Source of the DNA: Streptacidiphilus jiangxiensis
Lineage (GTDB): Bacteria; Actinomycetota; Actinomycetes; Streptomycetales; Streptomycetaceae
DNA length: 64,000 nucleotides
Reading direction: 5' to 3'
Assembly (NCBI RefSeq): GCF_900109465.1
Contig: NZ_FOAZ01000001.1
Span: forward strand, 248,001-312,000
Shown: positions 7,189 to 15,929 of the stretch, one piece after another
How positions within the stretch are numbered: position 1 is the first letter of the stretch
Layout of the letters: every line of letters starts with the position of its first letter
Program-made: the position numbers and the translations under genes
Notes under the pieces: model-generated
Told to the model about the DNA's origin: nothing
Seen by the model: the letters and a program-made list of their open reading frames with translations, nothing else
Databases searched by the model: none

Positions 7189-10100
7189 ATGAGCCTGACC
7201 GGCCTGCTCGACATCGTCGCCTCCGACCCGGCGCTCGCCGAGGCCGGGGAATCCGCACTCGCCGGGGATCGGCGGCACCTGGATCTGGTGGGACCGCCGG
7301 CCGCCCGGCCGTTCGCCATCGCCGCGCTCGCGCGCGCGCTCGCGGGGAAGGCGAGAGGGGAGCGGGGGCGTCCCGTCCTCGCGGTCACGGCCACCGGCCG
7401 TGAGGCCGAGGACCTGGCCGCCGCGCTCGGCTCCCTGCTGCCGCCCGACAGCGTCGCCGAGTTCCCCGCCTGGGAGACGCTCCCGCACGAGCGGCTCTCG
7501 CCGCGCTCCGACACGGTGGGCCGCCGCATCGCCGTGCTGCGGCGCATCGCGCACCCGTCCGCCGACGACGCGGCGGCCGGACCGCTGCAGGTGATCGTCG
7601 CGCCGGTGCGCAGCGTGCTGCAGCCGCAGGTCAAGGGTCTGGCCGAGCTGGAGCCGGTCAGCCTGAAGCAGCGGCAGGAGGTGGACCTCGACGACATCGT
7701 CGCGCGGCTCGCCGCCGCCGCGTACCAGCGTGTGGAGCTGGTCGAGAAGCGCGGCGAGTTCGCCGTGCGCGGCGGCATCCTCGACGTCTTCCCGCCCACC
7801 GAGGAGCACCCGCTGCGGGTGGAGTTCTGGGGCGACGAGGTCGAGGAGATCCGCTACTTCAAGGTCGCCGACCAGCGCTCGCTGGAGATCGCCCAGCACG
7901 GACTGTGGGCTCCCCCCTGCCGTGAGCTGCTGCTGACCGACGAGGTGCGCGCCCGCGCGGCCGACCTGGCACAGGAGCACCCGGAGCTCGCCGAGATCCT
8001 GGACAAGATCGCCCAGGGCATCGCCGTCGAGGGCATGGAGTCCCTCGCGCCGGTCCTGGTCGACGACATGGAACTGCTGATGGACGTGCTGCCGCTGGGC
8101 AGCGTCGCCGTCGTCTGCGACCCGGAGAGGGTCCGCACCCGGGCCGCCGATCTGGTCGCGACCAGCGCCGAGTTCCTGCAGGCGTCCTGGGTCGCCGCCG
8201 CGTCCGGCGGCAAGGCGCCGCTGGACGTGGGCGCGGCCTCGCTCTGGTCGCTCGCGGACGTGCGCGAGCACGCCGCGGAGATCAGCCTGCCCTGGTGGTC
8301 CGTCAGCCCGTTCGCCGCCGACGAGGAGGAGGCGACCGGGCCGGACGTGCTGCACCTGGGCATGCACCCGGTCGAGGCCTACCGCGGCGACACCGCCCGC
8401 GCCATCGCCGACTGCAAGGGCCGCCTGGCCGAGGGCTGGCGCGTGGTGCTGGTGACGGAGGGCCAGGGCCCGGCCTCGCGCATCGCCGAGATGCTGGGCA
8501 GCGAGGGCATCGGTGCCCGGCTCACCCCGGACCTGATCGCCGCTCCCGACGCCGACGTGATCCACGTCGCCTGTGGCGCGATCGAGAACGGGTTGGTCCA
8601 CGAGGCCCTCAAGCTCTGCGTGATCACCGAGACCGACCTGTCCGGCCAGAAGTCCTCGACCAAGGACATGCGTCGGATGCCCTCGCGGCGCCGCAACGCC
8701 ATCGACCCGCTCGCGCTCAAGGCCGGCGACTTCGTCGTCCACGAGGCGCACGGCGTGGGCCGCTACATCGAGATGGTGCAGCGCACCGTCCAGGGCGCGA
8801 CCCGCGAGTACCTGGTGCTGGAGTACGCGCCCGCCAAGCGCGGCCAGCCCGGCGACCGGCTCTTCGTACCGACCGACCAGCTGGAGCAGGTCACCAAGTA
8901 CGTCGGCGGCGAGGCCCCCACGCTGCACCGGCTCGGCGGCGCGGACTGGACCAAGACCAAGGCGCGCGCCAAGAAGGCGGTCAAGGAGATCGCCGCCGAC
9001 CTGATCAAGCTCTACTCGGCGCGCATGGCCTCGCCCGGCCACGCCTTCGGCGCGGACACCCCGTGGCAGCGTGAGCTGGAGGACGCGTTCCCCTACGCGG
9101 AGACGCCCGACCAGCTCTCCACCATTGCCGAGGTCAAGGAGGACATGGAGAAGACGGTCCCGATGGACCGCCTGATCTGTGGCGACGTCGGCTACGGCAA
9201 GACCGAGATCGCGGTGCGGGCGGCGTTCAAGGCGGTGCAGGACGGCAAGCAGGTGGCCGTGCTGGTGCCGACGACGCTGCTGGTGCAGCAGCACTTCTCG
9301 ACCTTCGCCGAGCGCTACGCGAACTTCCCCGTCGTGGTGAAGCCGCTGTCCCGGTTCCAGAGCGACTCCGAGGCGAAGGCGGTCCTGGAGGGCCTGCGTG
9401 AGGGCGGCGTCGACGTCGTCATCGGCACGCACCGGCTCTTCTCCAGCGAGACGAGGTTCAAGGACCTCGGGCTCGTCATCGTCGACGAGGAGCAGCGGTT
9501 CGGTGTCGAGCACAAGGAGCAGCTGAAGAAGCTGCGCGCCAACGTGGACGTGCTGACCATGTCGGCGACGCCGATCCCGCGCACCCTGGAGATGGCGGTC
9601 ACCGGCATCCGCGAGATGTCCACGATCACCACCCCGCCGGAGGAACGGCACCCCGTGCTCACCTTCGTCGGCCCCTACGAGGAGAAGCAGATCGCGGCCG
9701 CGATCCGGCGCGAGCTGCTGCGCGAGGGTCAGGTCTTCTACATCCACAACCGTGTCGAGTCGATCGACAAGGCGGCGGCGAGGCTGAAGGAGCTCGTCCC
9801 CGAGGCGCGGGTCGCCACCGCACACGGGCAGATGGGCGAGCAGCAGTTGGAGAAGGTGGTCGTCGACTTCTGGGAGAAGGAGTTCGACGTGCTGGTCTCC
9901 ACGACGATCGTGGAGTCGGGCATCGACATCTCCAACGCCAACACGCTCATCGTCGAGCGCGGCGACACCTTCGGCCTCTCCCAGCTGCACCAGCTGCGCG
10001 GGCGTGTCGGGCGTGGGCGTGAGCGCGGCTACGCGTACATGCTCTACCCGCCGGAGAAGCCGTTGACGGAGACCGCGCACGAGCGGCTCGCGACGATCGC

Positions 10101-10755
10101 CCAGCACACCGAGATGGGCGCCGGTATGTACGTCGCGATGAAGGACCTGGAGATCCGCGGCGCGGGCAACCTGCTCGGCGGCGAGCAGTCCGGCCACATC
10201 GCGGGCGTCGGCTTCGACCTCTACATGCGCATGGTCGGCGAGGCGGTCGCGGAGTTCCGCGAGATGCTGGAGAGCGGCGGTGCCGCTCCCGAGGAGGAGC
10301 CGCTCGAGGTCAAGATCGAGCTGCCGGTCGACGCGCACGTCCCGCACGACTACGCGCCCGGCGAGCGGCTGCGGCTCCAGGCCTACCGGTCGATCGCGGC
10401 GGTGAACTCCGAGGAGGACATCGCCCAGGTCCGGGCGGAGCTGACGGACCGGTACGGCAAGCTGCCGGAGCCGGTGGAGAACCTGCTGCTGGTCGCCGGC
10501 CTCCGGCTGTACGCGCGGCGTTGCGGGATCTCCGACATCACCCTGCAGGGGCAGTTCATCCGCTTCGGCCCGATGGAGCTGCGGGAGTCGCAGGAGCTGC
10601 GGCTGACCCGGTTGTACCCGCGCAGCCAGGTGAAGTCGGCGACGAAGCTGGTGCTCGTGCCGAGGCCGGCGACCGCGCGGATCGGTGGCAAGCCTGTGGT
10701 CGGGCGTGAACTGCTGAGCTGGTGCGTGGAGTTCCTGTCGGCGATGTTCAGCTGA
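7189..10755 (+). CDS. mfd: transcription-repair coupling factor Mfd
   Basis: At 1188 aa this is full length for Mfd. It displaces stalled RNA polymerase and recruits UvrA for transcription-coupled repair. Seen in order: a UvrB-homology N-terminus (about 20-330, with WETLPHERLSPR), a CarD-like RNA polymerase interaction domain (about 505-590, KAGDFVVHEAHGVGRYIEM), RecG-like helicase motifs with Walker A GDVGYGKTE near residue 665 and the DEEQ box near 766, SATPIPRTLEMA, QLRGRVGRG, and a C-terminal TRCF domain (about 1020-1120). ATG 7189 is preceded by a weak purine stretch. The spacer promoter suggests its own transcription unit; a perfect hairpin follows. Confidence 0.98.
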   Translation: MSLTGLLDIVASDPALAEAGESALAGDRRHLDLVGPPAARPFAIAALARALAGKARGERGRPVLAVTATGREAEDLAAALGSLLPPDSVAEFPAWETLPHERLSPRSDTVGRRIAVLRRIAHPSADDAAAGPLQVIVAPVRSVLQPQVKGLAELEPVSLKQRQEVDLDDIVARLAAAAYQRVELVEKRGEFAVRGGILDVFPPTEEHPLRVEFWGDEVEEIRYFKVADQRSLEIAQHGLWAPPCRELLLTDEVRARAADLAQEHPELAEILDKIAQGIAVEGMESLAPVLVDDMELLMDVLPLGSVAVVCDPERVRTRAADLVATSAEFLQASWVAAASGGKAPLDVGAASLWSLADVREHAAEISLPWWSVSPFAADEEEATGPDVLHLGMHPVEAYRGDTARAIADCKGRLAEGWRVVLVTEGQGPASRIAEMLGSEGIGARLTPDLIAAPDADVIHVACGAIENGLVHEALKLCVITETDLSGQKSSTKDMRRMPSRRRNAIDPLALKAGDFVVHEAHGVGRYIEMVQRTVQGATREYLVLEYAPAKRGQPGDRLFVPTDQLEQVTKYVGGEAPTLHRLGGADWTKTKARAKKAVKEIAADLIKLYSARMASPGHAFGADTPWQRELEDAFPYAETPDQLSTIAEVKEDMEKTVPMDRLICGDVGYGKTEIAVRAAFKAVQDGKQVAVLVPTTLLVQQHFSTFAERYANFPVVVKPLSRFQSDSEAKAVLEGLREGGVDVVIGTHRLFSSETRFKDLGLVIVDEEQRFGVEHKEQLKKLRANVDVLTMSATPIPRTLEMAVTGIREMSTITTPPEERHPVLTFVGPYEEKQIAAAIRRELLREGQVFYIHNRVESIDKAAARLKELVPEARVATAHGQMGEQQLEKVVVDFWEKEFDVLVSTTIVESGIDISNANTLIVERGDTFGLSQLHQLRGRVGRGRERGYAYMLYPPEKPLTETAHERLATIAQHTEMGAGMYVAMKDLEIRGAGNLLGGEQSGHIAGVGFDLYMRMVGEAVAEFREMLESGGAAPEEEPLEVKIELPVDAHVPHDYAPGERLRLQAYRSIAAVNSEEDIAQVRAELTDRYGKLPEPVENLLLVAGLRLYARRCGISDITLQGQFIRFGPMELRESQELRLTRLYPRSQVKSATKLVLVPRPATARIGGKPVVGRELLSWCVEFLSAMFS

Positions 10756-10758
10756 CCT

Positions 10759-10789
10759 CAGGGGCGCGAGGTTCTGCCTCGCGCCCCTG
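10759..10789. terminator. bidirectional terminator between mfd and DUF4352 gene
   Basis: A perfect 13-bp inverted repeat (CAGGGGCGCGAGG / complement) with a 5-nt loop separates two convergent genes and starts three bases after the mfd stop. Confidence 0.85.
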
Positions 10790-10795
10790 GAGGGT

Positions 10796-11380
10796 TCACA
10801 CGTTCCACTGGCCGGTCTGGTCGGCCATGCCGCTGTCCAGGCCGAACTGGATCTGGGTGATCTTCACGCCGGACGGGACCTGAAAGGTGATGAAGCCCAG
10901 GCCCGTCGCCCCGGGGGCGAGGTTCACGACGGCCGGGAAGCTGGTGCCGGCCTTCGTGTCGCTGGCGACGTCCGCGTCGTAGGACTGGCCCTGGCTGTCG
11001 ACCAGCTTGGCGCCGTTGGACGGCGAGTCGCTGTACGCCTTGCTGCCGGTGATCTTGATCCGGAACTGCACGGCGACGAAGCGCTTGCCCGAGTCCGGCG
11101 TGGTGAAATCGTCCGCGCCGGCCGGGTTGTCGACGATCTTCACGACGGTGAGGTCCGCCGAGGTGTCCATTCCCTTGAGCGAGATGGTGTCGCCGACCTT
11201 CGCCGTCTTCGAGGAGCTCTGACCGCCGGCGGCGGCCTTGGCCGATGAGGTCGTGGGCTTGGCGTCGGTCGAGACGGAGCTGCCGGTGGTCGGGTTGCAC
11301 GCCGCGGTGCCGGCGATGAGAAGTGCGCCCACGGCGACGGCGAGAGCGGTGCGACGCGAGCGGTTGATGGTGCGCGACAT
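10796..11380 (-). CDS. DUF4352-type secreted lipoprotein
   Basis: The 194-aa protein has an Arg-rich N-terminus, hydrophobic core and lipobox-like LLIAGTAAC, then a Ser/Thr/Ala linker (about 25-50) and an Ig-like DUF4352 domain (about 55-190; FTTPDSGKRFVAVQFRIKI, ...GFITFQVPSG). It should be lipid-anchored outside the membrane, where DUF4352 proteins are mostly of unknown function. ATG 11380 is chosen over an upstream start because AGGGGG lies 8-10 bases ahead and it gives a clean signal peptide. It diverges from the DNA methylase gene. Confidence 0.85.
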   Translation of the reverse strand: MSRTINRSRRTALAVAVGALLIAGTAACNPTTGSSVSTDAKPTTSSAKAAAGGQSSSKTAKVGDTISLKGMDTSADLTVVKIVDNPAGADDFTTPDSGKRFVAVQFRIKITGSKAYSDSPSNGAKLVDSQGQSYDADVASDTKAGTSFPAVVNLAPGATGLGFITFQVPSGVKITQIQFGLDSGMADQTGQWNV

Positions 11381-11486
11381 GGCGAAACCCCCTGTGAGTC
11401 GATCCGTCCGGCGAGCCGCCGGGCTGATGGGTACACAGAACCACGATGCTGTGAACTGAGTCAACACAAAGCATCGAAAATCTGAT

Positions 11487-11501
11487 GTTCACACTGTGAA
11501 C
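11487..11501. promoter_or_regulatory. 15-bp perfect palindrome, candidate operator
   Basis: GTTCACACTGTGAAC (7-bp arms, 1-bp centre) lies 64 bp upstream of the methylase start and 106 bp upstream of the divergent lipoprotein start. The methylase itself begins with a helix-turn-helix, so autoregulation is conceivable. The regulator is unknown. Confidence 0.5.
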
Positions 11502-11565
11502 CGATGTGTCCTTCCCCGCCGGTATGCTCCTGTGCACGCAGTCGGCACCGGAAGGGGAGCAACCG

Positions 11566-13695
11566 ATGACCGAGCAGTCGAACCAGATCACCGCCGCCGA
11601 GATCGCCCGCCTCGCGGGCGTCGGCCGCGCCGCCGTGAGCAACTGGCGTCGCCGCCACGCCGACTTCCCGAAGCCGGTGGGCGGCACCGAGACCAGCCCC
11701 GCGTTCGCCCTCGCGGATGTCGAGCGATGGCTGCGCGGCCAGGGGAAACTCAGTGAAGTCCCGCTACGTGAACGGGTCTGGCAACAGGTGGCCGCGCAAC
11801 CCGAGGGCGTCGTGCCGACGCTAGTCCGGATCGGAGGCGTGCTGCTTCTCGTCCGCGACCACCCCGACCTCGGCGCGGGTCTGACCGACCAGCCGGACGC
11901 CGAACTCGCCGAACTGCTGCCCGGACTGCTCGACCACGCCCTCGACTACCGCCTCGGCCAGGACCGACCGGTTCACACCCCGAGCGGTAGTGAACTGCTT
12001 CCGCTCCTGCCCTTGCTGCGGGCCGTCGTCGAGCTCGCGGCCGACCTCGGCGCCCGGCAGACGTACGAGTTCCTTCTCGGCCGCTACCTCGACGCCAACC
12101 CGCGTCTGTTCACACTCACCCCGCCCGGCCTCGCCGAGCTGATGACGGATCTGGCCGGCATCAGCGCCGGAATCGGTACACAGCCCGGGCGCGAGCTGAC
12201 CGTCCTCGATCCGGCCGTCGGCACCGGCGGACTGCTCCGGGCCGCCACCTTCCCGCCGTCCCGCCCCGCCGCGCTCCACGCCGTCGACATCGACCCGGGC
12301 CAGGTGGCCCTGGCGGCGCTCCGGCTCGCGCTGGAGTCGGACGCGGAGGTCCGGGCCGCCGCGGCCGACGGGCTGCGCGCCGATCCCTTCCCCGGGCTGC
12401 GCGCCGACGCGGTGCTGTGCCACCCGCCCTTCAATGAGCGGGACTGGGGTTACGACGAGCTCTCCTACGACGCCCGCTGGGAGTACGGACTGCCGCCACG
12501 GGTCGAGTCCGAACTCGCCTGGGTCCAGTACGCCCTGGCCAGGCTGCGCGAGGGCGGAACCGCCGTCCTGCTGCTGCCGCCCGCTGTCGCCTCCCGGCGC
12601 TCCGGCCGCCGGATCCGCGCCGAGCTGCTGCGGCGCGGCGCGCTGCGCGCGGTTGTCGCGCTTCCGGCCGGCGCCGCTCCGCCGCAGAGCGTGCCGCTGC
12701 ACCTGTGGGTACTTCGTCGTCCCGGCGCCGACGCGCTCGGTGCGGGCGCGGCCGGGCCGGAGCTGCTGCTGGTCGACGCCTCCGCGCTCCCCGCCGTCGG
12801 CGCCGGCGACCGGGTGGACTGGCCGCTGCTGCGGACCGCCGTGCTGCACGCCTGGGACCGCTTCGAGCACGGTCGTCCGGCGCAGGCACCCGCCCGCGAG
12901 GGCGTGGTGCGGGCCGTCCCGGTGCTCGAACTGCTCGACGACGACGTGGATCTGACTCCTGCCCGGCACCTCCCCTCCGGGGCGGCCGGTGCGAGCGGCT
13001 TGGCCGAGTTGGGCGACATCCACCGGCGTCTGTCCGAAACGCTGCGCCGCACCACCGAGTTGACGCCCGTCGCGCCGCCGGCGGAGCCGCTCGGCCCGGC
13101 CGGCGGCCCGCGCTGGACCAGTACCACGGTGGGCGAACTCGCCCGCACGGGAGCACTCGTGCTCCGGTCCGGCGGTGTCGGGGCCGTCGGCGAGCAGGTG
13201 CGGGTCCTCACCGACCAGGACGTGCTGGCCGGGACCGGCCCGACCGGTGCGGCCGGACTGCTCAGCGGCGACCTCGACGAGGAACCGGTGCTGCTGCGCG
13301 AGGGCGACGTGGTGGTGCCGGTGCTCGGCGGCGGCAGCGTCGCCCGGGTCGTCGGCACGGACACCGCCGGTGCGGCTCTCGGTCGCAACCTCCAGGTGCT
13401 TCGGCCGGAGCCCGCCGCGTTGGACCCGTGGTTCCTGGCCGGCTTCCTGCGCGGCAGTGCCAACGCCCGCCAGGCCAGCAGCTACGCCTCCACGGCGGCC
13501 CGCCTGGACGTGCGTCGGCTGCAGTTGCCGCGTCTCCCGCTGTCCGAACAGCACCGCTATGGCGCCTCGTTCCGCGACCTCGCGGCGTTCGAGGAGGCGC
13601 TGCTGCGGGCGGGACGCCTCGGCGACCGCCTCGTCCGCGGCCTCCACGACGCCTTGACGGACGGGGCGTTGCCGCCGGCGACCGGTGTCGACTGA
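11566..13695 (+). CDS. orphan N6-adenine DNA methylase with HTH and specificity-like C-terminus
   Basis: The 709-aa protein combines an N-terminal HTH (1-60; AAEIARLAGVGRAAVSNWRRR), a HsdM-like methylase core with AdoMet motif I near 215 (LDPAVGTGGLL) and motif IV His286-Pro-Pro-Phe in VLCHPPFNERDWG, and a C-terminal type I specificity-like segment (about 510-690). Type I methylases normally have Asn-Pro-Pro-Phe/Tyr; the Asn-to-His change at the catalytic motif may reduce or change activity. No HsdR or second HsdS is nearby. ATG 11566 with AAGGGGAG is preferred over an upstream ATG. It could methylate without restriction, or be a DNA-binding regulator derived from a methylase. Confidence 0.85.
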   Translation: MTEQSNQITAAEIARLAGVGRAAVSNWRRRHADFPKPVGGTETSPAFALADVERWLRGQGKLSEVPLRERVWQQVAAQPEGVVPTLVRIGGVLLLVRDHPDLGAGLTDQPDAELAELLPGLLDHALDYRLGQDRPVHTPSGSELLPLLPLLRAVVELAADLGARQTYEFLLGRYLDANPRLFTLTPPGLAELMTDLAGISAGIGTQPGRELTVLDPAVGTGGLLRAATFPPSRPAALHAVDIDPGQVALAALRLALESDAEVRAAAADGLRADPFPGLRADAVLCHPPFNERDWGYDELSYDARWEYGLPPRVESELAWVQYALARLREGGTAVLLLPPAVASRRSGRRIRAELLRRGALRAVVALPAGAAPPQSVPLHLWVLRRPGADALGAGAAGPELLLVDASALPAVGAGDRVDWPLLRTAVLHAWDRFEHGRPAQAPAREGVVRAVPVLELLDDDVDLTPARHLPSGAAGASGLAELGDIHRRLSETLRRTTELTPVAPPAEPLGPAGGPRWTSTTVGELARTGALVLRSGGVGAVGEQVRVLTDQDVLAGTGPTGAAGLLSGDLDEEPVLLREGDVVVPVLGGGSVARVVGTDTAGAALGRNLQVLRPEPAALDPWFLAGFLRGSANARQASSYASTAARLDVRRLQLPRLPLSEQHRYGASFRDLAAFEEALLRAGRLGDRLVRGLHDALTDGALPPATGVD

Positions 13696-13783
13696 GCTGT
13701 ACGAATCGAACGCGTCCGTCCGCGCCTGTCGCTACGCTCTGACGGTCGAACAGTCGAACACAGCACGTTCACCAGGAGCGCAC

Positions 13784-14302
13784 ATGTACGGCCCGCCGCC
13801 GCCCGTCATGAGCCCCGCACCGCCCGCGAGGAGCGTGGGCGTCCTGCGGGTCGGCCTGTGGGTGCTGGTGGCGGTGGCGCTCGTCGGCGGGGTGGGGATC
13901 TTCGCCTTCATCCCGCTGACGGTCCTCGCTGCGCGCAGCCGCGGCACCCGTGACCTGGTGCTGGTCGTCGCCTCGTTCGTCTTCTCCGTGGTCTCGATCC
14001 TCGTCACCGCGCTGCAGCACGACCCGAACCACCCGACGCTCGGCTACGAGCTGGTGGCCCTGGCGATGCTGCTGCACGGGATCGTCGCGACGATCTGGTT
14101 CGTCGTCAGCGACCTGCGGCACCTGCGGCACCTGCGGGCCCTGCGGCAGGTGCCGCCGTTCCCCTCACCCTTCGCACCGCCCGTCCCGCCGCCGTACGCA
14201 CCGTCCTTCGCGCCCCCGCCCGTGCAGCAGGACCGGCTCGGGCAGGTGCGCGCGGAGTTGGACGAGCTCAGTGACTACCTGCGGCGGGAGCAGGGCCGTT
14301 GA
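13784..14302 (+). CDS. three-TM membrane protein coupled to a Ser/Thr kinase gene
   Basis: The 172-aa protein has a Pro-rich N-terminus, three predicted membrane helices (about 19-47, 57-78, 86-108), a His/Leu/Arg repeat DLRHLRHLRALR at the membrane edge and a Pro-rich then acidic cytoplasmic tail. ATG 13784 follows CAGGAG. The TGA stop overlaps the TTG start of the kinase (TTGA), indicating translational coupling; it may anchor or signal to the kinase, which has no membrane segment of its own. The family is not recognised. Confidence 0.75.
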   Translation: MYGPPPPVMSPAPPARSVGVLRVGLWVLVAVALVGGVGIFAFIPLTVLAARSRGTRDLVLVVASFVFSVVSILVTALQHDPNHPTLGYELVALAMLLHGIVATIWFVVSDLRHLRHLRALRQVPPFPSPFAPPVPPPYAPSFAPPPVQQDRLGQVRAELDELSDYLRREQGR

Positions 14303-15825
14303 ACGGTCGGGTCATCGCCGAGCGGTACACCATCGGTTCGCTGATCAGCCAGGGCGGCATGGGCCAGGTCTGGAAGGCGTACGACGAGCGGCTGGGCCGC
14401 CCCGTCGCGGTCAAGCTGCTGCGTCCCGACCGTCTCCACGGCGACGGCGCGGAGGAGCTGCGCCGCCGTTTCCTGCGCGAGGCGCGGGTGACCGCCCGGG
14501 TGGACCACGCGGGGCTGGTGACCGTGCACGACCTCGGCAGCGACGGCGAGGACCTCTACCTCGTCATGCAGTACCTCGACGGCGCCGACCTCGCCGACCA
14601 CCTCGCCGAGAACGACCCCTACCCCTGGCCGTGGGCCGTCGCCGTCGGCGCACAGCTCTGCGCCATCCTTGCCGCCGTGCACGCGGTGCCGGTCGTGCAC
14701 CGCGATCTCAAGCCGCGCAACGTCGTCGTCCGCCCCGACGGCACCCTCACCGTTCTCGACCTGGGCATCGCCTCCGTGCTGGGCTCGGACACCACCCGGC
14801 TCACCCGCACCGGCGCGGCCGTCGGCAGCCCCGCCTACATGGCGCCCGAACAGGCCCTGGGCGGCGTGGTCGGGCCGCGCACCGACCTCTACGCCCTCGG
14901 CGTCGTGCTGCACGAACTCCTGAGCGGCAGCGTTCCGTTCACGGCGCCCACGGATGTGGGCGTGCTGCACCGGCATCTCTACGATCCGCCGCAGCCTCTG
15001 CGTGAACTGCGCCCCGAGGTGCCGCCGCGGCTGGAGGCCCTGGTGCTGCGGCTGCTGCAGAAGGACCAGGCCGACCGGCCGTCCGGTGCGGCGGAGGTGC
15101 ACCGCGAGCTGGTCGGGCTGCTGCCGCAGCCCGGGGCGGTGGCCGGGCGGCCCGCCGCGCAGTTCGACCCGATCCGCCCGTTCCTGCGGCCCTGCTCGCC
15201 GTGGCCGGAGGGCGACGAGGGACCCGGCGGTCCCGGCGCAGCCGCTGCGCAGGCGGTCCCGTCCCTGCCCCCGTCCGGCCTGGACGTGGCCGAGGCGGTC
15301 GACCGGGTCAAACGGTTGCTCGACGAGGGCCGGGCCACGCAGGCGGTCGACGTCCTCGGCGGCCTGCTGCCCGTCGTCGCCGCACAGCAGGGCGAGGGCT
15401 CGCCGGTCTCGCGGGTGCTGCGCAAGCAGTACGCGCAGACGCTGCTCGGCGTCGGCGAGTACGCCCGCGCCCTGCCTGAGCTCCACCGGCTGGCCGCGGA
15501 CCGGGCCCACGAGGCGGGTCCGGCGGATCCGCAGGCCCTGCAGTACCGGTACGAGGCCGCGCAGTGCCTCGAACAGCTCGGTGAGTACGCGGAGGCACTC
15601 GGGGAGTACCGCGCGGTCCTCGCCTACGCCGAGAACCCCTACGCCGGGATGGATCCGCGCCAGGGCCTGGAGATCCGGCGCCGTGAGGCCCAGATGCGCC
15701 TCGCCCTGGGCGACCGCGCGGGTGCCCGTGCCGCGCTCGCGGCGCTGCTGACCGACGCGGAACGCGCACACGGCCTCGGCCACCCGTTCACAGCGGAGAT
15801 CCGCGGGACGCTGTCCCGCCTGTGA
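14299..15825 (+). CDS. Ser/Thr protein kinase (PknB-type) with TPR-like C-terminus
   Basis: This is a 508-aa Hanks-type kinase. Glycine-rich loop ISQGGMGQV (17-24), catalytic Lys39 in VAVKLL, catalytic loop HRDLKPRN at 134-141, Asp154 in DLG (replacing DFG), and an MAPEQ near 181 are all present, so it should be active. After a linker (about 285-325) come TPR-like helices (330-505; YAQTLLGVGEYARALPELHRLAA, YEAAQCLEQLGEYAEALGEYR). No transmembrane helix or PASTA repeat is visible, unlike PknB. The start is a TTG overlapping the stop of the membrane-protein gene; the kinase is probably recruited to membrane or partners through that protein or the TPRs. Confidence 0.92.
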   Translation: MNGRVIAERYTIGSLISQGGMGQVWKAYDERLGRPVAVKLLRPDRLHGDGAEELRRRFLREARVTARVDHAGLVTVHDLGSDGEDLYLVMQYLDGADLADHLAENDPYPWPWAVAVGAQLCAILAAVHAVPVVHRDLKPRNVVVRPDGTLTVLDLGIASVLGSDTTRLTRTGAAVGSPAYMAPEQALGGVVGPRTDLYALGVVLHELLSGSVPFTAPTDVGVLHRHLYDPPQPLRELRPEVPPRLEALVLRLLQKDQADRPSGAAEVHRELVGLLPQPGAVAGRPAAQFDPIRPFLRPCSPWPEGDEGPGGPGAAAAQAVPSLPPSGLDVAEAVDRVKRLLDEGRATQAVDVLGGLLPVVAAQQGEGSPVSRVLRKQYAQTLLGVGEYARALPELHRLAADRAHEAGPADPQALQYRYEAAQCLEQLGEYAEALGEYRAVLAYAENPYAGMDPRQGLEIRRREAQMRLALGDRAGARAALAALLTDAERAHGLGHPFTAEIRGTLSRL

Positions 15826-15827
15826 AC

Positions 15828-15890
15828 CGTTCCTGCCGTTCCTGCCTTTCCTGCGGTTCGTGCCGTTCCTGGCGTTCCCGCAGTTCCCCG
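15828..15890 (+). repeat. seven-copy 9-bp imperfect tandem repeat
   Basis: Directly after the kinase stop are seven consecutive 9-mers related to CCGTTCCTG (three exact copies, four with changes). They fill most of the 104-bp gap before the DMT transporter and are in neither coding region. Confidence 0.8.
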
Positions 15891-15917
15891 CGCCCCGGGA
15901 GGGCGCGTCGGACCGGA

Positions 15918-15923
15918 TAGGCT
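15918..15923 (+). promoter_or_regulatory. -10 box TAGGCT of a likely leaderless transcript
   Basis: TAGGCT ends 6 bases before the ATG at 15930 and no Shine-Dalgarno is present, so transcription would start at or next to the initiation codon. Confidence 0.5.
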
Positions 15924-15929
15924 CGATGT

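Noticed and set aside
2766..10347. Very long open frames on the minus strand opposite the mosaic gene and mfd (1227 and 1279 codons), rich in Arg
   Set aside because: They are antisense shadows of strongly coding, conserved plus-strand genes in GC3-biased DNA; composition is Arg/Gly/Ala-rich with no recognisable motif.
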